Assembly: GCF_001665785.1 (NCBI RefSeq)
Contig: NZ_LZSO01000012.1
Span: 248,001 to 312,000, forward strand
Origin: Mycolicibacterium peregrinum
GTDB lineage: Bacteria > Actinomycetota > Actinomycetes > Mycobacteriales > Mycobacteriaceae
Reading direction: 5' to 3'
DNA length: 64,000 nt
Shown in pieces: positions 34,790 to 44,366 of this stretch. Each line of letters begins with the position of its first letter. Within the stretch, counting starts at the first letter, position 1. A program made the position numbers and the translations under genes. The notes below the pieces were generated by a model. That model did no database searches. It saw only the letters and a program-made list of their open reading frames with translations, and was not told where the DNA came from.

Positions 34790-35821
34790 GTGGGGAGTGC
34801 CGACGACCGTCGTTTCGAGGTGCTACGCGCCATCGTCGCCGACTTCGTGGCCACCAAGGAGCCGATCGGCTCCAAGACTCTGGTTGACCGTCACAACCTC
34901 GGCGTATCGAGCGCCACGGTCCGCAATGACATGGCGGTGCTGGAGGCCGAGGGCTACATCACCCAGCCGCACACGAGCTCGGGCCGGGTGCCCACCGAGA
35001 AGGGCTACCGCGAGTTCGTCGACCGGATCGACAACGTCAAGCCGCTGTCCTCGTCGGAGCGCCGGGCGATCCTGTCCTTCCTGGAGTCCGGGGTCGACCT
35101 GGACGACGTGCTGCGGCGCGCGGTGCGGCTGCTGGCGCAGCTGACCCGGCAGGTCGCGATCGTGCAGTACCCGACGCTGTCCACCTCGTCTGTGCGCCAC
35201 CTCGAGGTGGTGGCACTGACGCCGGCCCGGTTGTTGCTGGTGGTCATCACCGATTCGGGCCGGGTGGATCAGCGCATCGTGGAGCTCGGTGATGCCATCG
35301 ACGAGCATGAGTTGTCGAAGCTGCGCGAGATGCTGGGGCAGGCGCTGGAGGGCAAGCCACTGACGGCGGCGTCGGTCGCGGTGAGCGATCTGGCCAGTCA
35401 CCTCAACGGCCACGGCGCACTGGCGGATGCCGTCGGCCGCTCGGCGACAGTTCTGGTCGAGACGCTCGTCGAGCACACCGAAGAGCGACTGCTGCTGGGC
35501 GGTACCGCCAACCTGACCCGCAACACCGCCGATTTCGGCGGATCGCTGCGGTCGGTGCTGGAGGCGCTCGAAGAGCAGGTGGTGGTACTGCGGCTGTTGG
35601 CGGCCCAGCAGGAAGCGGGCAAGGTAACCGTGCGCATCGGTCATGAGACCGAGGCCGAGCAGATGCTGGGAACGTCGGTGGTGAGCACCACGTACGGCAG
35701 CTCGGGCAAGGTGTACGGCGGAATGGGTGTGGTCGGTCCCACCCGAATGGACTACCCGGGAACCATCGCCAATGTTGCGGCGGTTGCTCTCTATATCGGC
35801 GAAGTCCTAGGTACTCGGTAA
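34790..35821 (+). CDS. hrcA: Heat-inducible transcription repressor HrcA
   Basis: 343 aa repressor of the groE/dnaK-type heat-shock genes that binds CIRCE operators. The GTG at 34790 is preferred because it gives the family N-terminus [21 protein letters not shown]; an upstream ATG at 34754 would add 12 unmatched residues. The winged-helix region [39 protein letters not shown] is fully conserved, and the C-terminal [17 protein letters not shown] matches the HrcA core. Followed 43 bases later by dnaJ2, the usual hrcA-dnaJ2 operon. Confidence 0.95.
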   Translation: MGSADDRRFEVLRAIVADFVATKEPIGSKTLVDRHNLGVSSATVRNDMAVLEAEGYITQPHTSSGRVPTEKGYREFVDRIDNVKPLSSSERRAILSFLESGVDLDDVLRRAVRLLAQLTRQVAIVQYPTLSTSSVRHLEVVALTPARLLLVVITDSGRVDQRIVELGDAIDEHELSKLREMLGQALEGKPLTAASVAVSDLASHLNGHGALADAVGRSATVLVETLVEHTEERLLLGGTANLTRNTADFGGSLRSVLEALEEQVVVLRLLAAQQEAGKVTVRIGHETEAEQMLGTSVVSTTYGSSGKVYGGMGVVGPTRMDYPGTIANVAAVALYIGEVLGTR

Positions 35822-35864
35822 GGCAGCCGGTCGATCCGGCACAGAAAGGTCAGGCAAGGTCAGC

Positions 35865-37007
35865 GTGGCACGCGATTATTACGGCTTGCTCGGAGTGAGC
35901 AAAGGCGCGAGCGATTCAGAGATCAAACGTGCCTATCGGCGATTGGCGCGTGAGCTGCATCCCGACGTCAATCCCGATGAGGAAGCCCAGAGCCGGTTCA
36001 CCGAGATCCAGGTCGCCTATGAGGTGCTGTCGGATCCGGAGAAGCGCCGCGTCGTGGACATGGGCGGCGACCCGATGGAGTCGGTCGGCGGCGCGCCCGG
36101 TGGGTTCAGCGGGTTCGGCGGGCTCGGCGACGTGTTCGAGGCGTTCTTCGGTGGCGGAACCTCGTCGCGCGGACCGATCGGTCGGGTCCGGCCCGGCGCC
36201 GATTCACTCCTGCGCATGCGGTTGGACCTCTCGGAGTGCGCCACCGGCGTGACCAAGCAGGTGGCCGTGGACACCGCGGTGCTGTGCGATCTGTGTCAGG
36301 GCAAGGGCACCAACGGCAATTCCAAGCCGGTCGCCTGCGACACCTGCGACGGCCGCGGCGAGATCCAGACCGTGCAGCGCTCGCTGCTGGGACAGGTGAT
36401 GACGACCCGTCCGTGCCCCGTGTGTGGGGGAATCGGTGAGGTCATCCCCGATCCGTGCAACCGCTGCGGTGGCGACGGCCGGGTGCGTGCCCGCCGTGAG
36501 ATCAGCGTCAAGATTCCGGCCGGGGTCGGCGACGGCATGCGGGTGCGACTGGCTGCGCAGGGTGAGGTCGGACCCGGCGGCGGGCCGGCGGGCGATCTGT
36601 ACGTCGAGGTTCATGAGAAGCAGCACGAGACGTTCGTCCGTGACGGAGACGACCTGCACTGCACGATCTCGGTGCCGATGGTCGACGCGGCGCTCGGCAC
36701 CACGGTGACCGTCGACGCGATCCTCGACGGGCCCACCGAACTGACCGTTCCTGCCGGTACCCAGCCCGGTGCGGTGACCACACTGCGTGGGCACGGTATG
36801 CCGCATCTGCGGTCCGGGGTCCGCGGTGACCTGCATGCCCACATCGATGTGGTGGTGCCGTCGAGGCTGGACAGCACCGATACCGACCTGCTGCGCAAGC
36901 TGAAGGAGAACCGGGCCCGCGACGTCGCGGAGGTGCGCTCGACGCAGGCCTCCGCGGGTTCCGGCGGTTTGTTCAGCCGGTTGCGCGAGACGTTCACCGG
37001 CCGCTGA
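35865..37007 (+). CDS. dnaJ2: Chaperone protein DnaJ2
   Basis: 380 aa Hsp40 co-chaperone that stimulates DnaK. J domain at residues 1-68 with HPD in [13 protein letters not shown], then a Gly/Phe-rich linker ([20 protein letters not shown]), four zinc-binding CxxCxGxG repeats ([32 protein letters not shown]) and the two C-terminal substrate domains. GTG start. Downstream of hrcA as in M. tuberculosis, and followed by rsmE. Confidence 0.95.
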   Translation: MARDYYGLLGVSKGASDSEIKRAYRRLARELHPDVNPDEEAQSRFTEIQVAYEVLSDPEKRRVVDMGGDPMESVGGAPGGFSGFGGLGDVFEAFFGGGTSSRGPIGRVRPGADSLLRMRLDLSECATGVTKQVAVDTAVLCDLCQGKGTNGNSKPVACDTCDGRGEIQTVQRSLLGQVMTTRPCPVCGGIGEVIPDPCNRCGGDGRVRARREISVKIPAGVGDGMRVRLAAQGEVGPGGGPAGDLYVEVHEKQHETFVRDGDDLHCTISVPMVDAALGTTVTVDAILDGPTELTVPAGTQPGAVTTLRGHGMPHLRSGVRGDLHAHIDVVVPSRLDSTDTDLLRKLKENRARDVAEVRSTQASAGSGGLFSRLRETFTGR

Positions 37008-37023
37008 CGCCACGGGCTGTCAC

Positions 37024-37773
37024 GTGAGCTCAGCGCTTTTCTACGTCGACGCGCTGCCCGGCGCGGGGGAGCTTGCCGTCGTCGACGGCGACGAGGGCTT
37101 TCACGCGTCCAACGTCCGACGCATCCGGGTCGGCGAACAGATAGACCTGAGCGACGGTGCCGGAACGCTGGCCCACTGCGTCGTCGAGGACACGGCCAAG
37201 GGTCGGTTGTCGGCGCGGGTGACCGAGCGGGTCGACATCCCGGCCGCACGCCCGAGCGTCACCGTGGTGCAGGCGCTGCCCAAGTCCGATCGCTCGGAGC
37301 TGGCCGTCGAGCTGGCCACCGAGGCGGGCGCGGACGGATTCGTCGCCTGGCAGGCAACTCGGTGTGTCGCCCGCTGGGAGGGTCCGAAGGTGGAAAAGGG
37401 CCTGCGCCGCTGGGAAGCGGTGGTTCGCTCCGCGGCCCGGCAGTCCCGTCGTCCCGACATCCCGACGGTCGAGGGCGTGCTGTCCACGGCTGCGCTCACC
37501 AAGCGCGTCGCTGACGCAGTGGCCGCCGGTGCGGTGGTGCTCGCACTGCACGAATCCGCCACCGAGCCGCTGGCGGAACTGCCGCTGGCCCAGGCGGATT
37601 CACTGATGCTCATCGTCGGGCCGGAAGGCGGCATCGCCGACGAAGAGATCGCCGCTTTTGCCGCAGCCGGAGCCAAAGCTGTCCGGTTGGGCCCGACCGT
37701 CCTGCGGACCTCCACGGCCGCAGCCGTCGCGCTGGGCGCGATCGGTGCCCTGACCGGACGCTGGGCGATTTAG
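37024..37773 (+). CDS. rsmE: 16S rRNA (uracil1498-N3)-methyltransferase RsmE
   Basis: 249 aa SPOUT-class RNA methyltransferase that methylates U1498 of 16S rRNA using SAM. The C-terminal knot motifs [16 protein letters not shown] and [14 protein letters not shown] are diagnostic, and [11 protein letters not shown] is the central family block. GTG start 17 bases after dnaJ2. Homologue of Rv2372c in the same position. Confidence 0.92.
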   Translation: MSSALFYVDALPGAGELAVVDGDEGFHASNVRRIRVGEQIDLSDGAGTLAHCVVEDTAKGRLSARVTERVDIPAARPSVTVVQALPKSDRSELAVELATEAGADGFVAWQATRCVARWEGPKVEKGLRRWEAVVRSAARQSRRPDIPTVEGVLSTAALTKRVADAVAAGAVVLALHESATEPLAELPLAQADSLMLIVGPEGGIADEEIAAFAAAGAKAVRLGPTVLRTSTAAAVALGAIGALTGRWAI

Positions 37774-37811
37774 CGCCTACGGATAGCCTGGCCAGGCATT
37801 ACGCTCCATTC

Positions 37812-38540
37812 GTGAGTTTTCCGCCGCAAGGCCCGCCGCCGTACGGTCAGCCCCCCTTTGGGCAGCAGCCACCGTACGGGCAACAGCAGCCGCACTGGGC
37901 GCCCTATCAGGGGCAGCCATGGCAAGTGCCTCCGCCTCCGCCTCCGCCGCCGTCGAGTCGTTCGGGACTCGTCGTCGGCGTCGTGGTGGTTGCCGTCATC
38001 GCTGCGCTCGGTGCCTTGCTGCTCATCGTGAAGATGTCAAAGAGCGGAAACAGTGCGGTGAGCGATGAACAACGCGCGGCGAACCCGACGACGGCCGAAT
38101 GGCCGACCGACTTCAAGATCGTGTGCAAGGACGGCTCGGTCAGCAACGCCGCGTCCTACGCCGAGCCGTACAAGTACGTCGGGTTCTTCCAGGGGATTCA
38201 GGATGGTTCGTGGTACGAGGTTGCCGACCAGCGCAGTGAGAAGCTGGCGGAGATCAACGTTGTTGCCTGCCTGTCACGTAAAACCGACACCGAGGTGAAA
38301 TCGGGGCAGTGCGAGTCGAGTGCGTGGGACAAGCCGGTCACCATCGACCATTACTCCGTCCAGTACGAGATCGAGGTCCGTGAGGCCAGGACCGGTAGGT
38401 TCATCAAAAGCCTGGGCACGGTCGACGGCCCGGCCGGTGAGTGCCCGTCGGTCAGTTTCTTCGACTGGGTTCCCGACAAGCTCTACGGAGAGCCCGACGG
38501 CGCCGAGGTCGAGGCAAAGATGATGGAATTCGCCGGTTGA
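37812..38540 (+). CDS. Proline-rich single-span membrane protein, unknown function
   Basis: 242 aa from a GTG. The first 50 residues are a Pro/Gln/Tyr/Gly-rich cytoplasmic tail (PPYGQPPFGQQPPYGQQQ, then eight prolines in a row), followed by one transmembrane segment LVVGVVVVAVIAALGALLLIV at about 53-73 and an extracytoplasmic domain with three to four cysteines (IVCKDG, VVACLSRK, SGQCESS, GECPS) that could form disulfides. The layout is common among mycobacterial envelope proteins. I do not recognise a named family. Lies between rsmE and phoH in the same direction. Confidence 0.75.
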   Translation: MSFPPQGPPPYGQPPFGQQPPYGQQQPHWAPYQGQPWQVPPPPPPPPSSRSGLVVGVVVVAVIAALGALLLIVKMSKSGNSAVSDEQRAANPTTAEWPTDFKIVCKDGSVSNAASYAEPYKYVGFFQGIQDGSWYEVADQRSEKLAEINVVACLSRKTDTEVKSGQCESSAWDKPVTIDHYSVQYEIEVREARTGRFIKSLGTVDGPAGECPSVSFFDWVPDKLYGEPDGAEVEAKMMEFAG

Positions 38541-38704
38541 CCTGTGCGTTCATCCAGTTGGCCGGCGCCGCCCGCCAACCATGAGGCACTGATCGGCGTC
38601 GGCCCGCTTAACCATTGGGGCGTGTCGTTGACCAGCGGTAAACTGGCCACAGTACGACGGCAGCCGGCCGTCAGGAAAACACGGAAAGCAGGCACAAACT
38701 CCAC

Positions 38705-40831
38705 GTGACGCCCCGCGACACGACCGCTGACTCGTCGGCCACCGCATCGGAATCGGTCCGCAGCAGCATCACTGTTCCGCCCGACATCATCGTGGGCCTG
38801 CTCGGCTCGGCTGACGAGAATCTACGGGCACTCGAAAGACTTCTGACTGCCGATATCCATGCGCGCGGCAATGAGATCACCTTCACCGGCGAACCGGCCG
38901 ACGTGGCACTGGCCGAGCGCGTGGTCGCCGAGTTGATCGCTGTAGCTTCCAGCGGCCAGGCGGTGACCCCCGAGGCGGTGCGACACAGCGTCGCCATCCT
39001 CACCGGCGCCGAGGACGAGTCCCCGGCCGAGGTGCTCACGCTCGACATCCTGAGCCGCCGCGGCAAGACCATCCGGCCCAAGACGCTGAATCAGAAACGC
39101 TACGTCGACGCCATCGATGCGCACACCATCGTGTTCGGCATCGGCCCGGCCGGTACCGGCAAGACCTACCTGGCGATGGCCAAGGCGGTCAGCGCCCTGC
39201 AGACCAAGCAGGTCAACCGGATCATCCTGACTCGCCCTGCGGTGGAAGCCGGTGAGCGCCTCGGCTTCCTGCCGGGCACACTGAGCGAGAAGATCGACCC
39301 GTACCTGCGGCCGCTGTACGACGCACTGCACGACATGATGGACCCCGAGCTCATTCCAAAGCTGATGAGCGCCGGGGTGATCGAGGTCGCGCCGCTGGCA
39401 TACATGCGGGGTCGGGCGCAGCCGTTGTTGACAAATGTGCTTACGCCCAGCGGATTCCGTCCAATAGGTGGGCTCAAGGTCGGCGACCTCGTGATCGGCT
39501 CTGATGGATCACCGACGGAGGTGACGGGTGTATACCCCCAGGGTTTCAAAGAGATCTACCGGGTCTACACCCAAGATGGCGCATCGACACTCGCGTCGGG
39601 AGATCATCTCTGGGCGGTTTACACGGCTTCTGACCGGCGCCGCAACAAGCCCGCCCGTGTGCTCGAGACAAAAGAGATGATCGGGAATCTCCGAGCGGCT
39701 CACGCGCACCGATACGAGCTCCCTTTGTTGAGCTCGTCGGTGGAGTTCGAACGACGGCCAGTGCCGATGGACCCGTATGCCCTCGGGTTGTTACTGGGTG
39801 ACGGATGTTTTTCCTGCCGCGCGACGCCTACGTTCGCAACGAAGGATCCGGAGCTGGCAAAGGCACTGGAGGACCTTGTCCCCGGTATCGTTGCCCGCCG
39901 TAAGACGGACGTCGATTATGTGCTCAACCGAATCACCACACCTGGTGAGGTCATAACGATCGAGAACCCGGTGACGGGTGTCATACGGCAGCTCGGTTTG
40001 TCCGGCAGGAAATCGGACACCAAGTTCATCCCCGCCGATTACCTGTTCAATTCACCTGACGTCCGGCTGGCGATCCTGCAGGGTCTGCTCGACACCGACG
40101 GGGGGCCGGTCACGCAGGGCGGCCGGACGTGCCGTGTCCAATACACGACCGCGTCCGATCAGCTGCGCGACGACGTTGTCTTTCTCGTTGAATCGCTGGG
40201 GGGTGTCGTCTACACGCGGACACGGAAAGCCGAGGGTCGTAAACCTGGGCTCGCTCGTGGTCGCGAGGTTCATCACCGTTGTGATGCCCACATTCTCGAC
40301 ATCCGTCTGCCCGAGGGGATAGCACCGTTCCGGTTGACCCGAAAGATGGCGAAGTACGACGAGACCGGCGGCGGTAGGCCGATGCGGTTCATCGATCGGA
40401 TCGAACCGGAAGGTACCGAAGAGGCGGTCTGCATCAGCGTTGCTGCGGAGGACTCCCTCTACGTCACCGAGGATTTCCTGCTCACGCACAACACCCTCAA
40501 TGATGCATTCATCATCCTCGACGAGGCGCAGAACACCACCGCCGAACAGATGAAGATGTTCCTGACCCGTCTGGGGTTCGGATCCAAAGTCGTTGTCACC
40601 GGCGACATCACGCAGGTGGATCTGCCCGGCGGCAACACCTCGGGCCTGCGGGCGGCGATGAACATCCTCGACGGTATCGACGACATCCACTTCGCCGAAC
40701 TCACCAGCGCCGACGTGGTCCGGCACCGCCTGGTGTCCGAGATCGTCGACGCGTACGCCCGACATGAGGAGCCGGCATTGCTCAACCGTGCCCAACGCCG
40801 TTCACCGAACGGACGGCCCCGCCGATCATGA
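38705..40831 (+). CDS. phoH: PhoH family ATPase precursor with intein
   Basis: 708-aa precursor. The exteins (residues 1-237 and 597-708, 349 aa together) form a normal PhoH1-type P-loop protein: [16 protein letters not shown] (Walker A near 146-153), [17 protein letters not shown], then after the intein [15 protein letters not shown] (Walker B) and [10 protein letters not shown]. PhoH proteins are ATPases tied to RNA metabolism; the sister gene ybeY follows with an ATGA overlap, as in most bacteria. The intein sits between YMRGR and [13 protein letters not shown], a highly conserved ATPase position, so the protein should be inactive until splicing. GTG start. Confidence 0.95.
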   Translation: MTPRDTTADSSATASESVRSSITVPPDIIVGLLGSADENLRALERLLTADIHARGNEITFTGEPADVALAERVVAELIAVASSGQAVTPEAVRHSVAILTGAEDESPAEVLTLDILSRRGKTIRPKTLNQKRYVDAIDAHTIVFGIGPAGTGKTYLAMAKAVSALQTKQVNRIILTRPAVEAGERLGFLPGTLSEKIDPYLRPLYDALHDMMDPELIPKLMSAGVIEVAPLAYMRGRAQPLLTNVLTPSGFRPIGGLKVGDLVIGSDGSPTEVTGVYPQGFKEIYRVYTQDGASTLASGDHLWAVYTASDRRRNKPARVLETKEMIGNLRAAHAHRYELPLLSSSVEFERRPVPMDPYALGLLLGDGCFSCRATPTFATKDPELAKALEDLVPGIVARRKTDVDYVLNRITTPGEVITIENPVTGVIRQLGLSGRKSDTKFIPADYLFNSPDVRLAILQGLLDTDGGPVTQGGRTCRVQYTTASDQLRDDVVFLVESLGGVVYTRTRKAEGRKPGLARGREVHHRCDAHILDIRLPEGIAPFRLTRKMAKYDETGGGRPMRFIDRIEPEGTEEAVCISVAAEDSLYVTEDFLLTHNTLNDAFIILDEAQNTTAEQMKMFLTRLGFGSKVVVTGDITQVDLPGGNTSGLRAAMNILDGIDDIHFAELTSADVVRHRLVSEIVDAYARHEEPALLNRAQRRSPNGRPRRS
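39416..40492 (+). other. Intein with LAGLIDADG endonuclease, class 3 features, in PhoH
   Basis: In-frame element of 359 codons (PhoH residues 238-596). It starts with Ala, not Cys or Ser, and ends THN before Thr+1 of the extein. Class 3 signature residues are visible: Trp66 in block B (SGDHLWAV), Cys339 in block F (EEAVCISV) and Thr357 in block G (LLTHN), the WCT triplet. Two LAGLIDADG-type endonuclease helices are present, [11 protein letters not shown] near 122-132 and [11 protein letters not shown] near 220-230, so the homing endonuclease may be intact. Base composition is visibly lower in G+C than the flanking exteins, consistent with horizontal transfer. Confidence 0.93.
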
Positions 40832-41364
40832 GCATCGAGGTATCCAACGAGTCGGGCATCGATGTCTCCGAGGACGAGCTGATCAGCGTCGCGCGCTTCG
40901 TCATCGCCAAGATGGACGTGAACCCGGCGGCTGAGCTGTCGATGGTGCTGCTGGACAGCGCGGCGATGGCCGACCTGCACATGCGGTGGATGGATCTGCC
41001 CGGTCCGACCGATGTGATGAGTTTTCCGATGGATGAGCTGGAGCCCGGGGGTCGGCCGGATGCGCCCGAGCCGGGGCCGGCCATGCTCGGTGACATCGTC
41101 TTGTGCCCCGAGTTCGCCGAGCAGCAGGCGGCCAAGGCGGGGCACTCGCTCGGTCAGGAGCTGGCCCTGCTGACCGTGCACGGCGTGTTGCATCTGCTCG
41201 GCTACGACCACGCCGAGCCGGACGAGGAAAAAGAGATGTTCGCGCTGCAGCGTCAGCTTCTCGAGGAGTGGGTGGCTGATCAGGTCGAGGCGTACCACGC
41301 CGACCGCCAGAGTGAGAAAGACCAGCGGCTGCTCGACAAGACCCGATATTTCGACGAACCGTGA
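40828..41364 (+). CDS. ybeY: Endoribonuclease YbeY
   Basis: 178 aa single-strand-specific metal-dependent RNase involved in 16S rRNA 3' maturation and ribosome quality control. The zinc motif [11 protein letters not shown] (H-x3-H-x5-H) is intact near residues 119-129, with [14 protein letters not shown] and MLGDIVLC upstream. Overlaps phoH by ATGA and the next gene by GTGA. The C-terminal 25 residues are charged and extend beyond the catalytic core. Confidence 0.94.
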   Translation: MSIEVSNESGIDVSEDELISVARFVIAKMDVNPAAELSMVLLDSAAMADLHMRWMDLPGPTDVMSFPMDELEPGGRPDAPEPGPAMLGDIVLCPEFAEQQAAKAGHSLGQELALLTVHGVLHLLGYDHAEPDEEKEMFALQRQLLEEWVADQVEAYHADRQSEKDQRLLDKTRYFDEP

Positions 41365-42662
41365 CGGGCTTACTTCCGCTGCTCGGTGCCGTGGTGCTGG
41401 TCGCGTTCGGTGGCCTGTTCGCCGCCATCGACGCCGCCCTGTCGACCGTGTCGATCGCGCGCATCGAAGAACTGGTCCGTGAGGAACGTCCGGGTGCGGC
41501 CCGGCTCAGCCGGGTGGTCGCTGAACGGCCTCGCTACATCAATCTTGTTGTACTGCTACGGATCACGTGCGAGATCACCGCGACCGTGCTGTTGGCGTCC
41601 TTCCTGGACGGTCATCTCGGTGTCGGATGGGGTCTGGTGGCTTCGGCCGCGATCATGGTGGTGACGAGTTTCGTGGCCATCGGCGTCGGCCCGCGCACGG
41701 TCGGCAGGCAGAACGCCTACTCGATCGCGCTGATGTCGGCCTTGCCGCTACAGGCGATCTCGGTGCTGCTTACGCCGATCAGCCGCCTTCTGGTGTTGAT
41801 CGGTAACGCCCTGACTCCGGGCCGCGGTTTCCGCAACGGCCCGTTCGCCTCCGAGATCGAGTTGCGGGAGGTCGTCGACCTGGCCCAGCAGCGCGGCGTC
41901 GTCGCCGACGAGGAACGCCGGATGATCCAGTCGGTGTTCGAACTCGGCGACACCCCGGCCCGTGAGGTCATGGTGCCGCGCACCGAGATGGTGTGGATCG
42001 AGAGCGACAAGTCGGCAGGCCAAGCGACGTCGTTGGCGGTGCGCAGCGGGCATTCCCGCATCCCGGTGATCGGTGAGAACGTTGACGACATCGTCGGCGT
42101 CGTCTACCTGAAAGACCTTGTCCAGCAGACCTATTACTCGACCAACGGCGGTCGTGACACCAATGTGGCACAAGTGATGCGTCCGGCGGTGTTCGTCCCG
42201 GACTCCAAGCCGCTCGACGAACTGCTCAAGGAGATGCAGCTCGACCGCAACCACATGGCGCTGCTCGTCGACGAGTACGGCGCGATCGCCGGTCTGGTCA
42301 CCATCGAGGACGTGCTCGAGGAGATCGTGGGCGAGATCGTCGACGAGTACGACGCAGGCGAGGTCGTTCCGGTGGAGGACCTCGGTGAGCGCCGGTACCG
42401 CGTGTCGGCGCGGCTGCCGCTCGAAGACCTCTGCGAGCTCTACGAAATGGAGCCCGACGAGGATCTCGACGTCGACACCGTCGGTGGCCTGGTCGCCTTC
42501 GAACTGGGCCGGGTGCCGCTGCCCGGCGCCGAAGTCACCTGGGACGGTCTACGGTTGCGCGCCGAGGGCGGTTCCGACCACCGTGGTCGGGTGCGGATCG
42601 GCACAATTCTGGTCAGCCCGGCCGAATCCGATAAACAGGAGACTCGAGATAGACATGAGTGA
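41361..42662 (+). CDS. CorC/HlyC-family membrane protein (CNNM-like transporter)
   Basis: 433 aa, homologue of Rv2366c. N-terminal DUF21/CNNM membrane domain with about four hydrophobic segments within residues 1-150 ([40 protein letters not shown], and others), then a pair of CBS domains ([18 protein letters not shown]... and [17 protein letters not shown]...) and a C-terminal CorC/HlyC domain ([38 protein letters not shown]). Family members are linked to Mg2+/Co2+ export or homeostasis. GTG start overlapping ybeY, end overlapping the next gene by 8 bases. Confidence 0.9.
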   Translation: MTGLLPLLGAVVLVAFGGLFAAIDAALSTVSIARIEELVREERPGAARLSRVVAERPRYINLVVLLRITCEITATVLLASFLDGHLGVGWGLVASAAIMVVTSFVAIGVGPRTVGRQNAYSIALMSALPLQAISVLLTPISRLLVLIGNALTPGRGFRNGPFASEIELREVVDLAQQRGVVADEERRMIQSVFELGDTPAREVMVPRTEMVWIESDKSAGQATSLAVRSGHSRIPVIGENVDDIVGVVYLKDLVQQTYYSTNGGRDTNVAQVMRPAVFVPDSKPLDELLKEMQLDRNHMALLVDEYGAIAGLVTIEDVLEEIVGEIVDEYDAGEVVPVEDLGERRYRVSARLPLEDLCELYEMEPDEDLDVDTVGGLVAFELGRVPLPGAEVTWDGLRLRAEGGSDHRGRVRIGTILVSPAESDKQETRDRHE

Positions 42663-42972
42663 GCTTGACGCAGAAGACAACAAGCTCGTCGTGCTGGCCC
42701 GCGGCGCGATGGGTCGTGCCGAGGCTCCCACCGGGGCGGCAGTGCGAGACCAGGACGGTCGCACCTACGCCGGCGCCCCGGTGACCCTCGCGGCGCTGCA
42801 GTTGACCGCCCTTCAGGCGGCGGTGGCCGCCGCGGTGTCCAGCGGTGCCACCGGAATCGAGGCCGCGGTGCTGGTCGGCGGCTCCGCCGGCGACGCAGGT
42901 ATCGCCGCGGTGCGGGAGCTGTCCGCGGACGCCGCGGTGATCGTCACCGATCGGGCGGGAACGCCGGTATGA
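42655..42972 (+). CDS. Small cytidine-deaminase-like conserved protein (Rv2365c-like)
   Basis: 105 aa from the ATG at 42655. Homologues between the CorC-like gene and era are often annotated as cytidine deaminase, and the segment [27 protein letters not shown] fits the N-terminus of that fold. However, neither the HAE zinc/proton-shuttle motif nor the PCxxC zinc site is present, and there are no cysteines at all. It is therefore unlikely to be a working deaminase. Overlaps the neighbours on both sides (8 bases and ATGA). Confidence 0.8.
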   Translation: MSELDAEDNKLVVLARGAMGRAEAPTGAAVRDQDGRTYAGAPVTLAALQLTALQAAVAAAVSSGATGIEAAVLVGGSAGDAGIAAVRELSADAAVIVTDRAGTPV

Positions 42973-43868
42973 GCGAATTCCGTTCCGGCTTCGTCTGTTT
43001 CGTCGGCAGGCCCAACACCGGCAAGTCGACACTGACCAATGCGTTGGTGGGCCAGAAGGTCGCGATCACCTCGAACCGGCCGCAGACCACCCGGCACACC
43101 ATCCGCGGCATCGTGCACCGCGACGACTTCCAGATCATCCTTGTCGACACCCCCGGCCTGCACCGTCCGCGCACCCTGCTCGGGCAACGGCTCAACGACC
43201 TGGTCAAGGACACCTACTCCGAGGTCGACGTGATCGGCCTGTGCATTCCCGCCGATGAGCGCATCGGCCCAGGGGACCGCTGGATCTATCAGCAGATCCG
43301 CGCCGTGGCGCCGAGGACCACGCTGATTGCCGTCGTCACCAAGATCGACAAGGTGCCCAAGGACCGCGTCGCCGAACAGCTGATGGCCGTCAGCGAACTC
43401 CTGGGGCCTGATGCCGACATCGTGCCGGTCTCGGCCACCGCGGGCGAACAACTCGATGTGCTCACCGATGTCCTCGTTTCCAAACTGCCGCCGGGGCCTG
43501 CCTATTACCCCGACGGCGAGCTCACCGATGAGCCCGAGGAAGTGTTGATGGCCGAGCTCATCCGCGAAGCAGCACTGGAAGGCGTGCGCGACGAGCTGCC
43601 GCACTCGCTGGCTGTTGTCATCGAGGAAGTGGAAGAACGTGAAGGCCGTGACGATCTGATCGACATCCACGCGATTCTCTACGTCGAGCGTGACAGCCAG
43701 AAGGGCATCGTGATCGGCAAGGGCGGGGCACGGCTTCGCGAGGTCGGCACGGCCGCCCGCACCCAGATCGAAAAGCTGCTCGGCACAAAGGTTTATCTCG
43801 ACCTGCGGGTAAAGATCGCCAAGAACTGGCAGCGCGATCCGAAGCAGCTGGGCAGGCTGGGTTTCTGA
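42969..43868 (+). CDS. era: GTPase Era
   Basis: 299 aa ribosome-assembly GTPase that binds 16S rRNA near its 3' end. G1 GRPNTGKST at residues 12-20, the switch region with TTRHTIRGI, G3 DTPG, and TKIDKV for G4. The C-terminal KH domain with IVIGKGGARLREVG and VYLDLRVKIAKNWQRDP is complete. Starts in an ATGA overlap. The phoH-ybeY-corC-era order matches other actinobacteria and places two 16S rRNA maturation factors together. Confidence 0.95.
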   Translation: MSEFRSGFVCFVGRPNTGKSTLTNALVGQKVAITSNRPQTTRHTIRGIVHRDDFQIILVDTPGLHRPRTLLGQRLNDLVKDTYSEVDVIGLCIPADERIGPGDRWIYQQIRAVAPRTTLIAVVTKIDKVPKDRVAEQLMAVSELLGPDADIVPVSATAGEQLDVLTDVLVSKLPPGPAYYPDGELTDEPEEVLMAELIREAALEGVRDELPHSLAVVIEEVEEREGRDDLIDIHAILYVERDSQKGIVIGKGGARLREVGTAARTQIEKLLGTKVYLDLRVKIAKNWQRDPKQLGRLGF

Positions 43869-43886
43869 TCGGCCCCGCGGTCGCAG

Positions 43887-44285
43887 CTATCTGCTCGCCA
43901 ACACGATAGCCAGCACCATGATCGCGATTCCGGCAAGAGTGATGCCCACAATCGCCAGCCAGGCGATGACGCGTTCCCGTGGACTTCTGCCAAGGCTCCG
44001 CATCGAGCGGCCGTTGAAGAGGAACAACACGCCATCGAGGATCTGCCAGGTCGTGCCGTTGTCACGCTCGCCGGTGGATGGGGGGACAGTGGGCGACGGG
44101 TAGTACGGCGGTTGCTGCTGCGCGCTGTAAGGCTGGTAAGGCTGGTAGGGCTGAGCCGGCGGGGAACCACCGTTGGGCGGGAAAACGTTGGGCGGGTAGC
44201 CGTATCCCTGCGGCCCGGGCGGAGCCGGCGGATAGAGCCCCGGTGCAGGTTGCTGCTGCGGATAGTACGGATCCGGATAGCTCAC
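43887..44285 (-). CDS. Small proline/tyrosine-rich membrane protein
   Basis: 132 aa from the GTG at 44285 (VSYPDPYYPQQQP...), preferred over an ATG 13 codons upstream because GGGGG lies at SD distance. The first 75 residues are Pro/Tyr/Gln/Gly-rich (PYQPYQPYSAQQQPPYY), a central segment TWQILDGVLFLFNGRSMRSLGRSPRERV follows, and one C-terminal membrane helix WLAIVGITLAGIAIMVLAIVLA closes the protein. Function unknown. Convergent with era, with 18 bases between the stops. Confidence 0.72.
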   Translation of the reverse strand: MSYPDPYYPQQQPAPGLYPPAPPGPQGYGYPPNVFPPNGGSPPAQPYQPYQPYSAQQQPPYYPSPTVPPSTGERDNGTTWQILDGVLFLFNGRSMRSLGRSPRERVIAWLAIVGITLAGIAIMVLAIVLASR

Positions 44286-44366
44286 TGCAGTTGCCCCCTG
44301 CCCACACGTTGGATCGCCCGGCAAAACGCTACACGACCGATTTCTTATCTCCGGTCAGAAGTTCGC

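Noticed and set aside
38705..40831. phoH as a gene broken by an insertion
   Set aside because: The insert keeps the frame and has all intein splicing blocks and a Thr+1, so the product should mature by protein splicing.
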